Source: Liolophura sinensis (lineage: Eukaryota > Mollusca > Polyplacophora > Chitonida > Chitonidae). Taken from it: a DNA stretch of 64,000 nt. The translations under genes and the position numbers were made by a program. Every line of letters begins with the position of its first letter. Positions within the stretch are counted from its first letter, which is position 1. Location: positions 27,625,764 to 27,689,763 of the forward strand of contig NC_088306.1 of the NCBI RefSeq assembly GCF_032854445.1. Reading direction: 5' to 3'. Positions 1-39,150 of the stretch are shown one piece after another. The notes beneath the pieces are model-generated. The model was not told the DNA's origin and did not search any database. It saw nothing but the letters and a program-made list of their open reading frames with translations.

Positions 1-81
1 GTGATCCCAACGACCCTAACTGTCCCATAATACTTCACTTCGTCCTCGTGAATCTTGACTTCCGGAAGTACAAGAAGCCAG
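1..81 (+). CDS. PLA2G4: cPLA2 gene 1, penultimate exon (partial)
   Basis: Open at the left edge, frame starting with the last two bases of a codon. The donor is CCAG|GTGAGT. It encodes the HFVLVNLDFRKY core of the cPLA2 catalytic domain and matches 11978-12058 (minus strand) at 79 of 81 bases. Confidence 0.9.
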
Positions 82-804
82 GTGAGTTGCAAGCATTTCA
101 AGGCGCAGTTTCAAAACCGACCTTGGGCAGGGAACATTCCTGCGCTGTCACTGCTTGTGGTGCCTTGGTGACAATAAGCGATCTACAACGCTCGTGAGAA
201 CATTTGTGAAATCTAAAATTCGTCGAAGAAGACGCATCTGGTACTAGTGAGGTGTGCAAAGTCGTCATTCGTCATTACCTTACTTACGGTCGAAGATTTA
301 CGACGGGCAACTCTGTTTGCTCCACCCATAATATTGACAATCATCATATAAGTGAAAAACTCTTAAATGTGGCATTTAATGAAATAAATGAAACAAAGTA
401 AATCAATACAGCCAGTCTAGAACACACTACCCACTGCTATACATGTTCTCTTACTTGTACATATATATTCCACGATTAGGGGTGCTAGAAAATTTTGATC
501 ATTTTGAGAGGCCCCTTTTAATCTGGGAAGTTTTGATTTCGTATTTTGCAGATGCCATGCTAACTTTTTGCCCTAAACATTTTCTTTTTCGTCACCAGGT
601 GTCCCAAGGGAGACTACTGAAGAGAAAGAATTCGCGGACTTCGCCGTCTTTGACGACCCCGAAGCCCCGTATTCCACGTTTAACTTCACCTACACTCACA
701 TGGCGTTTGATCGGTTATCTCAGCTGATGGAATTCAATACACTCAACCACCTGAAGGAGATCAAAGAGGCCATTGCGGAGGCAGTCCAGAGGAAACGAAA
801 ATAA
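1..804 (+). CDS. PLA2G4: Cytosolic phospholipase A2 (group IV), 3' end of gene, two coding exons
   Basis: The C-terminal end of a group IV cytosolic phospholipase A2, an enzyme that cleaves the sn-2 fatty acid from membrane phospholipids. Two exons are visible, joined 1..81 and 599..804. The first reads DPNDPNCPIILHFVLVNL followed by DFRKYKKP and ends at a GTGAGT donor. The second follows a TTTTTCGTCACCAG acceptor, completes the split Gly codon and reads VPRETTEEKEFADFAVFDD through STFNFTY and LMEFNTLNHLKEI to QRKRK and a TAA at 802-804. The spacing and motifs match the C-terminal catalytic lobe of animal cPLA2. The rest of the gene lies left of the window. Compared with the minus-strand paralogue at 11.0-37.9 kb the protein stops about 60 residues earlier. 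The upstream exon differs from the paralogue's at only 2 of 81 bases. No AATAAA was found close downstream. Confidence 0.9.
599..804 (+). CDS. PLA2G4: cPLA2 gene 1, last coding exon
   Basis: The acceptor CACCAG is at 593-598. The frame continues the split Gly codon and ends in TAA at 802-804. The end is a short basic QRKRK tail, unlike the longer acidic then basic tail of the paralogue. Confidence 0.9.
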
Positions 805-1964
805 TTCATTTCAATGAGATTAGAAACCAATCAAAATTGTGCACATAGAACATACGGGTCATATAGATCATGAAATGCGAAATCCCTCTTCTCAACGTAC
901 ATGATTTTTAAATGATAGGATTTATGCTATTTTAGACGTTGCCAGCATAGTTTTACTGTTTGTTGAGAGCGGACAACACCGGAATCTCCTCTGCTCTTGT
1001 GGGTTTGATGGTAATAAGCGGTCGAGGGCGAACATAGATGGGCCATTATAATGTAGTCTTCCATGAAGTTTATTGAAGGTCTCTTGACTTCCATCTGTAT
1101 GACATACTCGTGCCCACGAGCCTGCTGTATGTGAGAAAATCCGTGATCCGTACATAGTAAAATCCGAATCAGAAGCTTGTAAAAGGCTGGTGATTTCATG
1201 GTTGGGTATTTCCAACCATGAAACTGATCAAAATCGTATAAACGAGAGATTCTGGAATGTCGCGTTAACGCCACTCAAACAATCATTCATCAATTACACA
1301 GCCCTGAGTTCCGCCAGTCACCAGTAATATTATACTTTAAATGACTCATCCTGTCCCTCATCTTACACTCCTGAATTTGTACATTGATGTTATCGCAAAT
1401 ACTTGTATGTTAAAGGAAGGCATTCATTTCTGTGATATGTGCTATTGGTGCTGTGTCAACTTGTAAAATGTGTTAAATATTATATATATTTACGTATATA
1501 TGTTTATTTTAAATTGTCTCATTACAATGGTCATCAAAGTTAAATATGTTTGAACATGGCGTGAACACCCATTGTACAATCATATCATTATATAAAAGAA
1601 ATCACAAGTAATGCATAATTTTAACATTCAGTGAGTATTCCCGGTAATGATGTTTTTTTTTAATGTCATAACACGAGACAATATTTCTGTCATGTTTACG
1701 TAGAAATAGATGGCATTATCAGTATTATTTTATAGTTTGTTTGCCTCGTATAATTTTTTATATACCTGTCTACTTTTTTGGTTTGAACCATCATAAACTA
1801 ATCAAGATTTGCAAATATATGTGTAGATACATTTACACTTCGATTGACTTCGCTTTCATCTTAAATGTTTTTAAAACAATTCGTTATTGGTTTCAGAAAA
1901 CGACTATGCTATTCATTAACTAAACGAACAGATATAAACATGATTTTTTTTTAATTTTAAGATT
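805..1964. other. 3' flank of cPLA2 gene 1, no gene seen
   Basis: AT-rich sequence that probably contains the 3' UTR of the plus-strand cPLA2. Two overlapping minus-strand open frames of about 100 codons (922-1274) have no recognisable domain, splice context or composition bias, and I treat them as chance. From about 1440 the sequence is simple and AT-rich. Confidence 0.5.
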
Positions 1965-2112
1965 TATTTATTTATTTATTTATTTGATTGGTGTTTTACG
2001 CCGTACTCAAGAATATTTCACTTATACGACGGCGGCCAGCATTATGGTGAGTGCAAACCGGGCACAGCCAGGGGGAAATCCACGACCATCCACAGGTTGC
2101 TGCAAGGCCTTT
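1965..2112 (-). mobile_element. SINE 3' end, mollusc type
   Basis: Reads (TTTA)n, then GATTGGTGTTTTACGCCGTA, CTCAAGAATATTTCACTTAT, ACGACGGCGGCCAGCATTAT and so on to ACCATCCACAGGTTGCTG. This is the conserved 3' region of the tRNA-derived SINE family seen in full at 14140-14392, here in minus orientation and lacking the tRNA-like head. Confidence 0.85.
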
Positions 2113-4559
2113 TGAATTTAAGATGAATGCATAAATAAATTATAATATCTGTAACTTGGTAAACACGAGGCCATACGGTATTGTTTTGTCATTTAGAGTG
2201 GCCTCCCCTTGTTGAAGTGGCACTCTGCATGTGAATGAGGGTAAAATCAAGCTAAGATGCAAACAAAAAGTACATTTTTATAAGGGCTAATCAATAATAA
2301 ATAAATAAATAAAGTCACTTATGTTGACAGAAGAGCTGATAGAAAAGAGGGACTGGTTCTTTATTTTTTCAATCAAGGGCAAAAGTGTAATTAAACTTAC
2401 AACAGATTCATTCAAATAGGCTCAGCCTGTTTGTTAGTCCAGTTCGTTTGTTTGAAAAAAAAATTGTTTAAAAAAATAAATTGTATTTGAAATACATCAA
2501 AGAAATCAGCCAACAAACTAGATATATACGTTGTCATTGTATATGTAGAAAGGTGATATATTGATAAAAATGAGATCTACAGAGGAGGCAGAGAATAAAA
2601 AAGTAGAAGTACACGTATGTGAAAACTTGCAACCTATTTCAAATGGATGTACGCAAATCAAACCATGTCAGAGCTAGTATTGTGGTTTGAAAACAAATCA
2701 AGTCTGGGCAGTAATGGCGGTTACATCTGGGCTCTCTGCGGTTGCTAATCAACCTTTAACTCGGTGAAGAAAAAATATAATTTTCCTGTTTGAGGCCAGC
2801 GAAAGGAATGTTGTGCAAGAATCTGTGTGACGAAACAGACATTCGTATATCAGCCGTCAACCATTCATTATGTTCTAGGTCAATAATCGCAAGGCAAATT
2901 CCCAAAAGGAAGTATAACACAAACCACCAAAGAATTAAGAAAGAAAGTAAAGTACAAAAATTGGACGTAATCATGCAAAGAGAAGCAGTCAACAGATTTC
3001 AATGATCTTGGAAAGACGCAAGGTATGTTCTAGGCGACTGCATGAAATCAGTATTCAAATCATGTACCAGGCTAAAATATAAGTTGTCGATAACAAAATA
3101 TGAGCAAGAAGAGATAATGGAATACGAAAAGAAAACAGCAAGATCTCAGAGGATAACTAAAACCGCTCACAAGTGATACTGGCGTGGGTACGACTCCTAA
3201 TCACACCATATCCCCTCTGAAGAATGTTTGGATGAAGGCTAGAGCTATTTGGGACTCGGTGTCCACCGTCTCTGCCCCTTCGCTTAAAACTGGTCAGAAT
3301 GTTTACGCCGATAATATTGCGAAGGTGAATGTTTTAGCTTACCGATTTGCGTCGGTAGTAGTGAAAATTAGAATTGTAATTTTGTACGCCATAATACTGG
3401 GGTATAGAGACCCCCACTAATTGTCGTAATATCTTGTTTGATAACCTCGCAATAAATGTGGATTTTTCGCTGAGAGAACTGAAACAAGCTGTTCGTGAAA
3501 CATAAATAGTTCTCCAGCCTCCCCCTGCACAAAGCCATCGTGGTCAAAGTTGACTGTTGATTGTTACTATGGCAACATGTGTTCCTAACACGTGACGCCA
3601 AGGTAGTTACAATCAATTTAGCCTGCGATCGCTTTGTGCAAGATGCCCCTAGAGAAGATTGTAACCGCAAGATTATGTTCGTCATCTAACAGACTCATTT
3701 CTACAGATTTTTCAACCTTGGTTAGACCCCAATGTCTACGCCTGAAGTCCGCGGGAAGGCTCTACTCATCCCTGTTAACCCCAGGTAAGTCTGCATCTGA
3801 CCACTCATTATATCGTCCAATCTTTCTCACCAATACTGTATGTTAATTAACGGCAAGACTGGTGAACTGGAGAATTTGCCATCCGGAAGTTAATCCTAAA
3901 GTGAAAAACTGCCTCTTTACAGATGATATGGCCATTTGGTAGTGTATAGCCGCAATTTTAAAATGGACGAAGGGTGCATTGAGCAGGAAATGCAAGATAA
4001 CAAACAAGACAAGCCCTGGTATTTTCACTTTCACTTACAAAATCAGAAGTCATGATTTTTACATGAAAACAGGTTGCACCGGAATTAAACTTGAATGACA
4101 TTCTGTTAAAGTTTTTGCGTGGTTATTCGCAGATGTTTCCTGATGCAATTCGCTGTCTGGGTTCGCGAAAGGGCTCTGTGACTTTTACCCATACCCGAAT
4201 TGAGATACTCATAGCATTTTAGGTTGTCTAATAATTTATCTGTATTTAGTTGTGAAAATTGGTTGATTTTCGCCCGCTTAAAGATTGGCTTTTAATGGTG
4301 TTCTTCGATGAATTAAGAACTTTGTGTACCAGAGGGAGTCACCAATTTTATGTTAAGTTCTCTAACTGATATGCAATTTGTTTTCAAGTGTTTTTTAAAA
4401 GTGTGTTTTGTCTGGGCCTCAGTACTGCCTCGTTTGGCGTTCAGTCCCTGAGAGGTTAGTATATTGTGACTAATTGGGGTGTCATACCTGACGCCTTCGG
4501 CATGATAGTTCTGTGGCGGTAGTGCTTTGCGGCATGGACTCGTGCTGTCACAAGACATC
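2113..4559. other. Intergenic, one degenerate repeat copy, no clear gene
   Basis: No supported gene. 2780-3020 is copy 1 of a three-copy degenerate family (see the entries at 14862 and 35735). The segment 3180-4100 has several 60-100 codon frames on both strands without recognisable domains. Confidence 0.4.
2780..3020 (-). repeat. Degenerate three-copy family, copy 1
   Basis: On the minus strand it shares an ordered set of blocks with 14862-15030 and 35735-35945: ATCATTGAAA near the start, a T/C-rich stretch that reads as a hydrophobic segment, then CTTGCG(A/G)TTAT followed by AGA/GAC and ACATGG-like sequence. Copy 1 reads MTASLCMITSNFCTLLSFLI then a hydrophobic run, resembling a signal or membrane segment. 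It could be a decayed exon of a multigene family or a dispersed repeat; I cannot tell which. Confidence 0.45.
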
Positions 4560-4645
4560 GTACACGCACACACACCTGATGACATTGTGGCATGGACTCG
4601 TGGTGTCACAAGAGATCGCACACGCACACACACACCTGATGATTC
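4560..4645 (+). repeat. Direct duplication of about 66 bp with CA tracts
   Basis: GCATGGACTCGTGCTGTCAC then AAGACATCG and (AC)n CTGATGA is followed by a near-identical second copy beginning GCATGGACTCGTGGTGTCAC. Two copies only, with a few substitutions. Confidence 0.7.
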
Positions 4646-4721
4646 CTAGTCGACAGATGACTGAAAATTGGTAATTTCGACGCTAAAACCCAAGTATGCC
4701 TGCCTGCCTGCCTGCCTCCAT

Positions 4722-4769
<48 letters not shown>

Positions 4770-4795
4770 ACATACACACATACATACATACATAT
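4722..4795 (+). repeat. (CA)n microsatellite with TACA interruptions
   Basis: A CA run of about 40 bases followed by CATACACA and ACATACATACAT variants. It sits just upstream of the decayed LINE and generates spurious HTHTHT open frames. Confidence 0.95.
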
Positions 4796-4900
4796 CCGAG
4801 TTCCAGAAAATCAACATACCGACCGTTTGGCTAAAGATTCATCGTTACTCCCTGATGTGCTTGTTCACAATGTTGTGGGCAGGGCGGGTAAACAGACCCC

Positions 4901-5550
4901 ATGTCCTGCAGCAAAAAGATTCGAAATAAGCGCATTGATGCTACAAATAAGGTCAGGAAGTTAAGCGAATCGCCAGTAGTAGGTGGACCCCAAAGCCTTT
5001 GCGAGGCATCTCAGACGTCAAATAGCTCGAAGTGGGTTGTCAGCATGAGTCAAATCTCCAATACCTCCTCACTCCCTAGTTCGTCAGAAATTTCGAATAC
5101 TACGCCATCCTGCATTAAGGAGACGCAATCCAGTGGCGTGACGCCCTCCAAAGGTGCACTTGGTAAGAGCCCGTCCTTATGGGGTAGCACGTTCAGCCCT
5201 GACCCGTCTACAATGTCACAGTTAGACACTAGATATATTGCAGATTGTCTTGATCCTCAGGGAAGCTCTCAGTAATCTGATATGTCTAGGGCTGGCGGAG
5301 AATCCAATATGGAGGAATCTCTTTCGGAAATGGATGCACCCGAAGACTTGCCTGCCTATACCAATGGCAAGGGTGAGGTCTTGGTACCAGTCTCATCATC
5401 CCTGGGGTCGTATTATCGCACATTGCGACGCGATTCTAAAGTCGACAAGGTTAAAAGCAGAGGAAGTTGATAACGTTGTTACAGGAGGATTTTGCTGAGC
5501 GTAGGGCAGCGATGTATAAAAAGTCCACGAAAAAAAAACAAATAAATATT
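4901..5550 (+). pseudogene. LINE ORF1 remnant (gag-like)
   Basis: A Ser/Thr/Pro-rich frame runs 4901-5275, hits TAA, then continues in the same frame to 5470. After that the likely C-terminus (LLQEDFAERRAAMYKKS) is in another frame, about 5474-5520. No zinc knuckle is visible. Assigned as ORF1 only from its position directly upstream of ORF2. Confidence 0.55.
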
Positions 5551-5554
5551 TATA

Positions 5555-8500
5555 ATGGCTACTACAAAGATCTTACAGTGGAACGGTAGAGGATTGAGGT
5601 GTAACCTCGCAGAGCTCCAGGTGTTAGCTCAAGACCTCAATCCTATAGCTTTTAGCTTGCAGGAAACTCTAATGACTGATCCTAGTTATCAGTGTCGAGG
5701 TTATGTATCTCATCACGCTGTTGCCACGTCTACAAAGGCATCAGGCGGTTCTTCTCTTTTGATTAGGCAGGGCGTAATACACAAAAGACTGGGACTGAAC
5801 ACCGACTTGCAGGCGGTGGCGGTGCGTATCACACTGGGTATAGTATTAACAATCTGTTCTATTTATATACCACCTTCTTCTACTCTTCACCAACAAGAGC
5901 TGCAAACTTTATATGATCAATTACCTAAACCGTGTCTTCCTTTGGGTGACTTTAATGCCCACAGTGTTCTCTGGGGTGACTCTGAACGTAACCAGAAGGG
6001 CTCTGTATTGGAGGATTTTATATTTAATAACTCTCTATGCGTCTTAAATGATGGCACACATACTTACCTTCATCCTGCAAAGGGCACTTATTCGGTCCTT
6101 GATTTGGCTGATGCAGGGCTAAGGTCGGAATTTAGCTGGAGCGTCCATGATGATCTATGCGGAAGCTACCACTTCCCCACTATACTTTCCCTTGAGGAGC
6201 CGGTATCTTCCTCCCTTCCACCCTTTAATTATGATAAAGCAGGCTGGCCCCGCTTTGCTGTGCTGTGTGGTGAAACACTTACTAGCGACCTTTTTCTTGA
6301 TGAAGTTGATCCTATCCAGTTATTCTCGGATCAGCTAATCGATATAGTCTCCAAATGTATTCCGAAATCATGTGCGGTTCCCCGTATTAAGAAACCGTGG
6401 TTCACGAAGGACTGTAAACGAGATAGGCGTTTCAGGAAACGTGCTGAGCGCGTGTAGCGATGTAGACCATCTCCCGGTAATTTATACGATGTTAGGCGTA
6501 CTCGAGCTAAAGCCCGTAGGACTATCAAACAGTCCAAACGCGACTCTTGGAAACGTTATATTTCCAAGATTAACTATCGTACCCCTATGTCAAAAGTCTG
6601 GAATATGATCCAACGCATCAAAGGCAAGGGATCCAGTGTCACTGTCAATCATTTTAAAGACGGGAATAATTCTTTGACAGAAAAACTTGACATAGCCAAT
6701 GGGTTGGGCGCTTCTTTTGCGTACCATTCGTCCTCAGATAATTACTTGCCTCAGTTCCAGCGTAACAAGGAACGGGCCGAGGCAAGTCCTCTTGATTTTA
6801 CACCCTCAAATGAAGAATCCTACAATGCTACATTTTCTCTACATGAACTATCCGCATCCCTGAGCAAGGCCCTTGACTCAACTCCAGGACCAGATGATAT
6901 CAACTATCAGCATTTACGACACCTTCCAGAATCTTCCTTGAGGGTGCTTCTTGAAATTCTTAATACCATTTGGATTTCCGGGAATCTTCCTGCCTCATGG
7001 CAAAACGCTATCATTGTCCCCATCCCAAAGCCAGGAAAGGATTCTACCGATCCAAATAACTATCGTCCAATTTCCTTAACCAGTTGTGTATGCAAGACTA
7101 TGGAGAGGATGATTAACGATCGCTTAGTCTGGTTTTTGGAGACTAACGAGTTGATAAGCGACAGTCAATGTGGATTTCGAAAGAATCGCAGTACTGTTGA
7201 TCACCTTGTTCGTCTAGAATCCTTTATTAAGAACGATATCGTTAATCGTGACCATGTCATATCTGTCTTTTTTGATCTGGAAAAGGCATATGACACTACT
7301 TGGAAATATGGTATTATGAAAGACATGAATGGATTTGGCCTTAGAGGTGGGCTTCCTGACTTTATTCGTAAATTCTTAGACCATCGACACTTCCAAGTTC
7401 GGGTTGGGGCTACCCTATCTGACTACTTTCAACAAGATCAGTGGGTTCCTCAAGGCAGCATTTTATCAGTTACTCTCTTTAACATTAAGATTAATAGCCT
7501 TGCCAGAGTTTTATCTCCTAGTATGAACACGTCCCTTTTTGTGGACGATCTTGGTATCTCTTGTCGAGGCAAAGGTATGCACACTATCGAGAGACAGCTG
7601 CAGCTTTGCCTTAACAAAAATTCATGCCTGGGCACTGGAGAACGGATTTAAGTTCTCCAAGTCGAAGACTAACTGTGTACACTTTTGTCGGAAGTACTTC
7701 CCCCATGAAGACCCCAAGGTATTTTTAGATGGATCCCCCATCAAGGTTGTGCCGGAGGCAAAATTCCTCGGGGTGATCTTCTTTAAGCACCTTACATTTA
7801 AATCTCACATTAATTATCTTAGAGCCAGATGCCTAAAGGCGCTTGATATTTTGAAGGTTGTCTCTAGTGCTCAATGGGGAGGGGATCATGAAACCCTACT
7901 TCAGCTCTATCGAGCACTGATTCGTTCTAAGCTAGACTATGCCTGCAGTGTTTATGGAGGTGCGTCACGCTCCCAGTTGAAGAAACTCAATACTGTACAT
8001 TACCAGGCCCTACGGTTGTGCTTAGGTGCTTTACGTACCTCTCCTGTGAAGAGTCTGAATGTTGAGGCAAACGAGCCTCCTCTGGAGCTTCGAAGAACTA
8101 AACTATCTTTACAGCATATCACCAAGCTTAGAGCCAATCCATCCAACCCAGCCTTTGATTGTGTCTTCCATCCGGAGTTTGAAGACTGTGCTCAGAGGCC
8201 ATTCATTGTTCCTCCACTGGGTGTCCGCATCCAGGAACATGTGCAAGCAGCTGGACTTGGGCTGGATACTATCGCCCCATACGCATCCAGGAAGATCCAC
8301 CGTGGTTATGTCCTGAGCATCTGGTTGATACCTCGGCCTCCTCCCTGAAGAAATCTTCCACCAACCCTCTAGTATACCAACAGGAGTTTAGTAATATGTG
8401 TTTAAAGTATCCATTTTATCACCGTATGTTCACTGACGGTTCCAAGGATGATGATGGCGTGGCTTCTGCCGCAGTCCTTGGGCCCAGAACCATTTCAACT

Positions 8501-9211
8501 CGGTTTCTAAATTCCTGTTCTGTATTTACTGCGGAATCCAAGGCAATTTTGTGCGCACTCCGGTCCATCCCAGAGCTCGGAGGTAACAGATTTCTCATCT
8601 GCTCTGACTCCCTTTCCTGCCTCCAGGCAATTCGGGCTGGTTCGCCTGTACATCCAGACATTCTATCTATCAGGGAGATGCTCCAACGACTTAATGAAAT
8701 TTTATCATTGTCTTTTGTTGGGTGCCCCGGCATATGGGTATTCCAGGAAATACTGCTGCAGATGAAGCCGCTAAGGCGGCTCTGCATTCCGTTACTACCC
8801 AAACTGACGTTCCATATTGGGACTTGCGTTCACTTATTTGCTCCTATATCAAGCTTTGTTTCAGGCTCAATGGGATGACCAGACAATCAACAAACTGCAT
8901 GATATTCGTCAGTTTGTTTGTCCACCACCTTCCCTTTCACGGCATCGTCTCCGCTCTTGCATTTTGAGGCGGTGTCATACGGTCACACACGTGCTACGCA
9001 TGGGTATTTGTTGAAAGGAGAAGATGCTCCTCATTGTTTTGCTTGTGATCAACGGTTCACAGTCAAGCACATACTGCTTGACTGTGGCCACTTTGCTCCT
9101 GCACGAAATTCCTCTTATCACGTGAACTCTCTTGCAGAACTTTTCAATTCTGTAGAAAGTGATACTATTTTTGATTTTCTCTCTACCATTGATATGGCAG
9201 GAAAGCTGTGA
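5555..9211 (+). pseudogene. LINE ORF2: endonuclease, reverse transcriptase, RNase H (broken)
   Basis: ATG 5555 starts ILQWNGRGL. The endonuclease shows FSLQETL and LGDFNAHSVLW. The usual SDH motif reads SYH (CGSYHFPTIL), so a catalytic Asp is lost. TAG at 6455-6457 interrupts an otherwise continuous frame. The RT has PGPDDI, PIPKPGKD, NYRPISLTS, FDLEKAYDTTW, VPQGSILSVTLF and FVDDLGI (the usual Y/FADD). A one-base insertion in the A run 7616-7620 shifts the frame. Further shifts lie near 8290, 8720, 8870 and 8970. RNase H is recognisable by FTDGSKDDDG, FTAESKAIL, ICSDSLSCLQAI and GHMGIPGNTAADEAAK. The C-terminus has CFACDQRF, then VKHILLDCGHF. The protein ends at a TGA at 9209-9211. Confidence 0.9.
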
Positions 9212-9360
9212 TTTTAAACTACCGTCTGTGTTTGTTATGTGACTTCTGATGTCCTTTTTTTGACTGACTAGTAAATGACTTATCCGTAGTAGATCGACTA
9301 CCTTACGTTTTATTGTCGCGATAAAAGTTAAATATTGTTGAAAGCGACGTTAAAACTTTC

Positions 9361-9435
9361 ACTCACTCACTCACATACATACATATATACATACATACAT
9401 ACATGGATAGATAGATAGATAGATAGATAGATAAA
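9361..9435 (+). repeat. Compound microsatellite (CACT)n, (CATA)n, (GATA)n
   Basis: Directly follows the LINE 3' end, as is usual for I-group elements that prime on or generate simple repeats. Confidence 0.95.
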
Positions 9436-11007
9436 AGATTTGATCCGTTTATTCGTCGGTCAGACTTTTGACATACTGTCCATAGACGTGGGTCGTGAAC
9501 GTATCAAGGGGTCAACGTTTGCTGGACGTCTCGGTTATTGCGTACTGACACTTGTTTAACGTGTTGGCCCCGGTATTTATGTGGAAAGTTGCAAAATTAC
9601 GGGAAAAACGGAAACATTCCAACAAGAAATTCACCGAGTAAAGTTTTTATTTTGTTGAAAATAAATAATGGGATACATAAAAGCTATGCTATGAAACGAG
9701 CCTTGTGCTCAAAATTGTAACTCCATACACGGTAGGTATCTTGCTGATAAGCGCAAATAAGGAAAAGATCCGAAAACCAGCGGAAGTCATTATAAGCGCA
9801 TACTTATCACATATTCCACAATTTTCTGAGATTAATGGTCATTGAATACACCACTAGAAGAAACCATAAACAAATATATTTGGATAATCCTTTGTAGCAA
9901 GTCTTTGGTCCACAAAATATAGAAAATGCAAAGTAATCAAAATGCTCGCGAAAACAAAAACAGCGAAAAAGAAACAATCAAAAGAATGAAATTAAAATAT
10001 ATATGTAGATACCCAAAACGGGCATAACAGATGGGGGCACAACAATATCAGGCTTACAAAAACATACAAAACAACAAGAACAACATAAGGACATGTCAAT
10101 ATTGGCACAGATTATGAAGTAAATTCATTACTTTACTGCGATCTCACTATTTAGGCCTGCTCTACGTTTCCATTTAATCCTACCCTATAACCATATAAAA
10201 CTTCAATTAAGTCTGTTTAATCGACTTACTTAATCACTAAATAGGCTAGATGACATCACACTGAATATTTACCTACACGAAGCGCATGTGCTGCAAAAGC
10301 GTGCATGTCCCAAATGTTTTAAAAACCAAGCTTAGATGTCTTTGTATAACTGTGTGGTCGTGCATATTATATTTGTTTTAGCCACTGCAGGTAAATAGCT
10401 TCAATGAATTATTATTCACAAGTTGGAGACAAAGTTAAATCAAAACAGGCATAATAAAATCAAGAATAAGTAACTGAGAGCGTTTCACAGTGCCTTGCAC
10501 AAAATTCCGTCCAGATTTAATTCTGATCAGTTATAAAAATGAACAGCATCATAATATTTGCTGTACTGAATGGAAGTTGACAAATGAACAGACTTGAGTT
10601 TATCACTATGAATGGTCAAATGAGCCAGTCATTCCTCAACACAGTGTATTAATCAACAATCATACGGTGAAGTTTGGCCAGCCCGGATCATTCAGTGAAC
10701 CATATGGGGAAACCTCCAATGCTCCATGTTACAATGAGTCTACATGTTTTGAAGAGCATTCTTTGTATTATCAGGAAAATCAAATATTTTCCAGATGAGA
10801 TGACATGAAAATCAAAGGCAAATCGTGCAGCATTACTTAATACATTACATTTATACATTAATGAAAACCTAGTCATGTCAGATCTTCTGAATTTTGCGCA
10901 GATCGTAAAATATTTGGTTGCTAATCATTTAAGCTGAAGCCTTCTCGCTTAGTAAATGAAGACAAAATATGAAAGAAAAATAACTCCAACTTTTGAAGAC
11001 GGACGCT
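9436..11007. other. Intergenic space / probable 3' UTR of minus-strand cPLA2
   Basis: AT-rich and free of recognisable SINEs. The side next to 11008 is expected to hold the 3' UTR of the minus-strand cPLA2. ATTAAA-like hexamers occur on the minus strand (for example near 10515), but none is convincingly placed. Confidence 0.4.
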
Positions 11008-37887
<26,880 letters not shown>

Positions 37888-38912
37888 GGCCGACGGCGGC
37901 AGGCTCTGGCCGAAGAAATACTGATTACAAGGCATGAAATACTGACACGTCTGACGATCGCCGTGGGCTTATAGCTGACAGACGTACTCACTCCTTCTCG
38001 ATCGAGAGCGATGAAGGTTACGAGTAGATGTACTTTTCTAGTAGCACGTCGATTATATATATATACAAGTCTTAACAGCTTGGCCGTCTTTGGTTGTATC
38101 TAACACCGTCTTCCCAGCTACCCCTCCGTTCTGTATATATAAATAAAGGCCATGTGCCTGAGGTGAAATAAGAAAAAAAGGGTCTTGTGGCTCAGATGTA
38201 GGCCAGCTAAAACCTGTATATGGTCAGGGTAGCTAAGATGTGGGTTGTAGCGTCACACGTAGCTACACAGCTGAGAAATTCCGTGTGTCAGGCGTTCTCC
38301 ATTTAACAATCCAACTATTGACATACATATGTATGTGGAAGGCGAAGGTACACTACGAGAGTGGGCTGTAGACTAGGTACAGGCTTGCCTGGAGACTGAA
38401 TCAAACTGTAATCACATTTCAGTGGAATACGAAGACCCTATTCAATACTGGCTATAGGGCCTATACGGGTCATGAGCGACTGAATGGATAAAAGCATCCA
38501 GACGTATGAACGTGATGATAAATACAATGGCTTTGGATTTCTTTTGTCAAAACGAACCTCATTCTATAACAGGCGTTCCTGCGATTTAGACTTGACCTCT
38601 GACCCATCCAGTCACGTGACATATCCGTTACTAATACATATGGGAACGTAATATAACATCTGCATAACACGACATATATGCAGCGTTAATTCTCGGCGTT
38701 TCTAGATATCCGGATTTAGACGATCGCGTGAAGGAGAAGAAAATGCTCCGGAAGAACTGGGACAGAGGGCTTGGCGATAACCTTTTAAGTACATAATTGA
38801 CGAGTGGGTTGGCCGCCCCTGTTGTGTATTTGTCCGTCCACGCTATAATAATTAGCAGTTCGACAACGCCTAACAATAATACAGCTGCTTTAAGTACACT
38901 TTAACATAGACG

Positions 38913-38913
<1 letters not shown>

Positions 38914-38971
<58 letters not shown>
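38914..38971. repeat. (TA)n microsatellite
   Basis: About 56 bases of TA, upstream (on the minus strand) of the tentative cPLA2 first exon. Confidence 0.97.
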
Positions 38972-38975
<4 letters not shown>

Positions 38976-39009
38976 ATATGTATCTATTTTTAACACACAG
39001 TGACACAGG

Positions 39010-39150
39010 AGAGATTGTCTGACGATTAAAGCCGTGGCTCGCTTCGAATGCCCTTGATGTTTTCTATAATCTGGCTTTACATGGGGCTTTAAGTCAGGGG
39101 GTTTGTCAGGTGCGAAGGGCGGTGCATGGTTTACTCAAGGCATCCTCCAC
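39010..39150 (+). mobile_element. SINE-like repeat fragment
   Basis: AAAGCCGTGGCTCGCTTCGA and GGGGCTTTAAGTCAGGGGGT, then GTCAGGTGCGAAGGGCGGTG. This is the opposite orientation of the repeat at 12590 and 39455-39515. Confidence 0.5.

Larger units (their letters stand above)
4850..9360 (+). mobile_element. Non-LTR retrotransposon, I/Nimb-like LINE with RNase H, decayed
   Basis: One LINE copy in plus orientation. An ORF1 remnant (about 4900-5550) precedes ORF2 from ATG 5555. ORF2 carries, in order, an APE-type endonuclease, a reverse transcriptase, an RNase H domain and a C-terminal Cys/His segment. RNase H downstream of RT together with an APE endonuclease places it in the I group; Nimb is my best guess, without a phylogeny. 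The 3' UTR ends near AAAGCGACGTTAAAACTTTC, then CACT repeats that grade into a microsatellite. The reading frame is broken by one TAG and about five frameshifts, so this copy cannot be autonomous. The 5' boundary is not clear because it abuts the CA repeat. No target-site duplication was identified. Confidence 0.9.

Noticed and set aside
443-727. 94-codon plus-strand gene
   Set aside because: A wrong-frame read across the intron and last exon of cPLA2 gene 1; the true exon frame is 599-804.
922-1274. Two overlapping minus-strand genes of about 100 codons
   Set aside because: They overlap each other in different frames, show no recognisable motif, and lie in the expected 3' flank of cPLA2 gene 1.
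4800-4960. RNase H remnant of a second retroelement
   Set aside because: NQHTDRLAKDSS looks slightly like a GN-ADRLAK motif but is isolated and next to a microsatellite; too weak to call.
38051-38066. TATA box of cPLA2 gene 2
   Set aside because: TATATATA is part of a simple AT run and such runs are common here; position alone is not enough.
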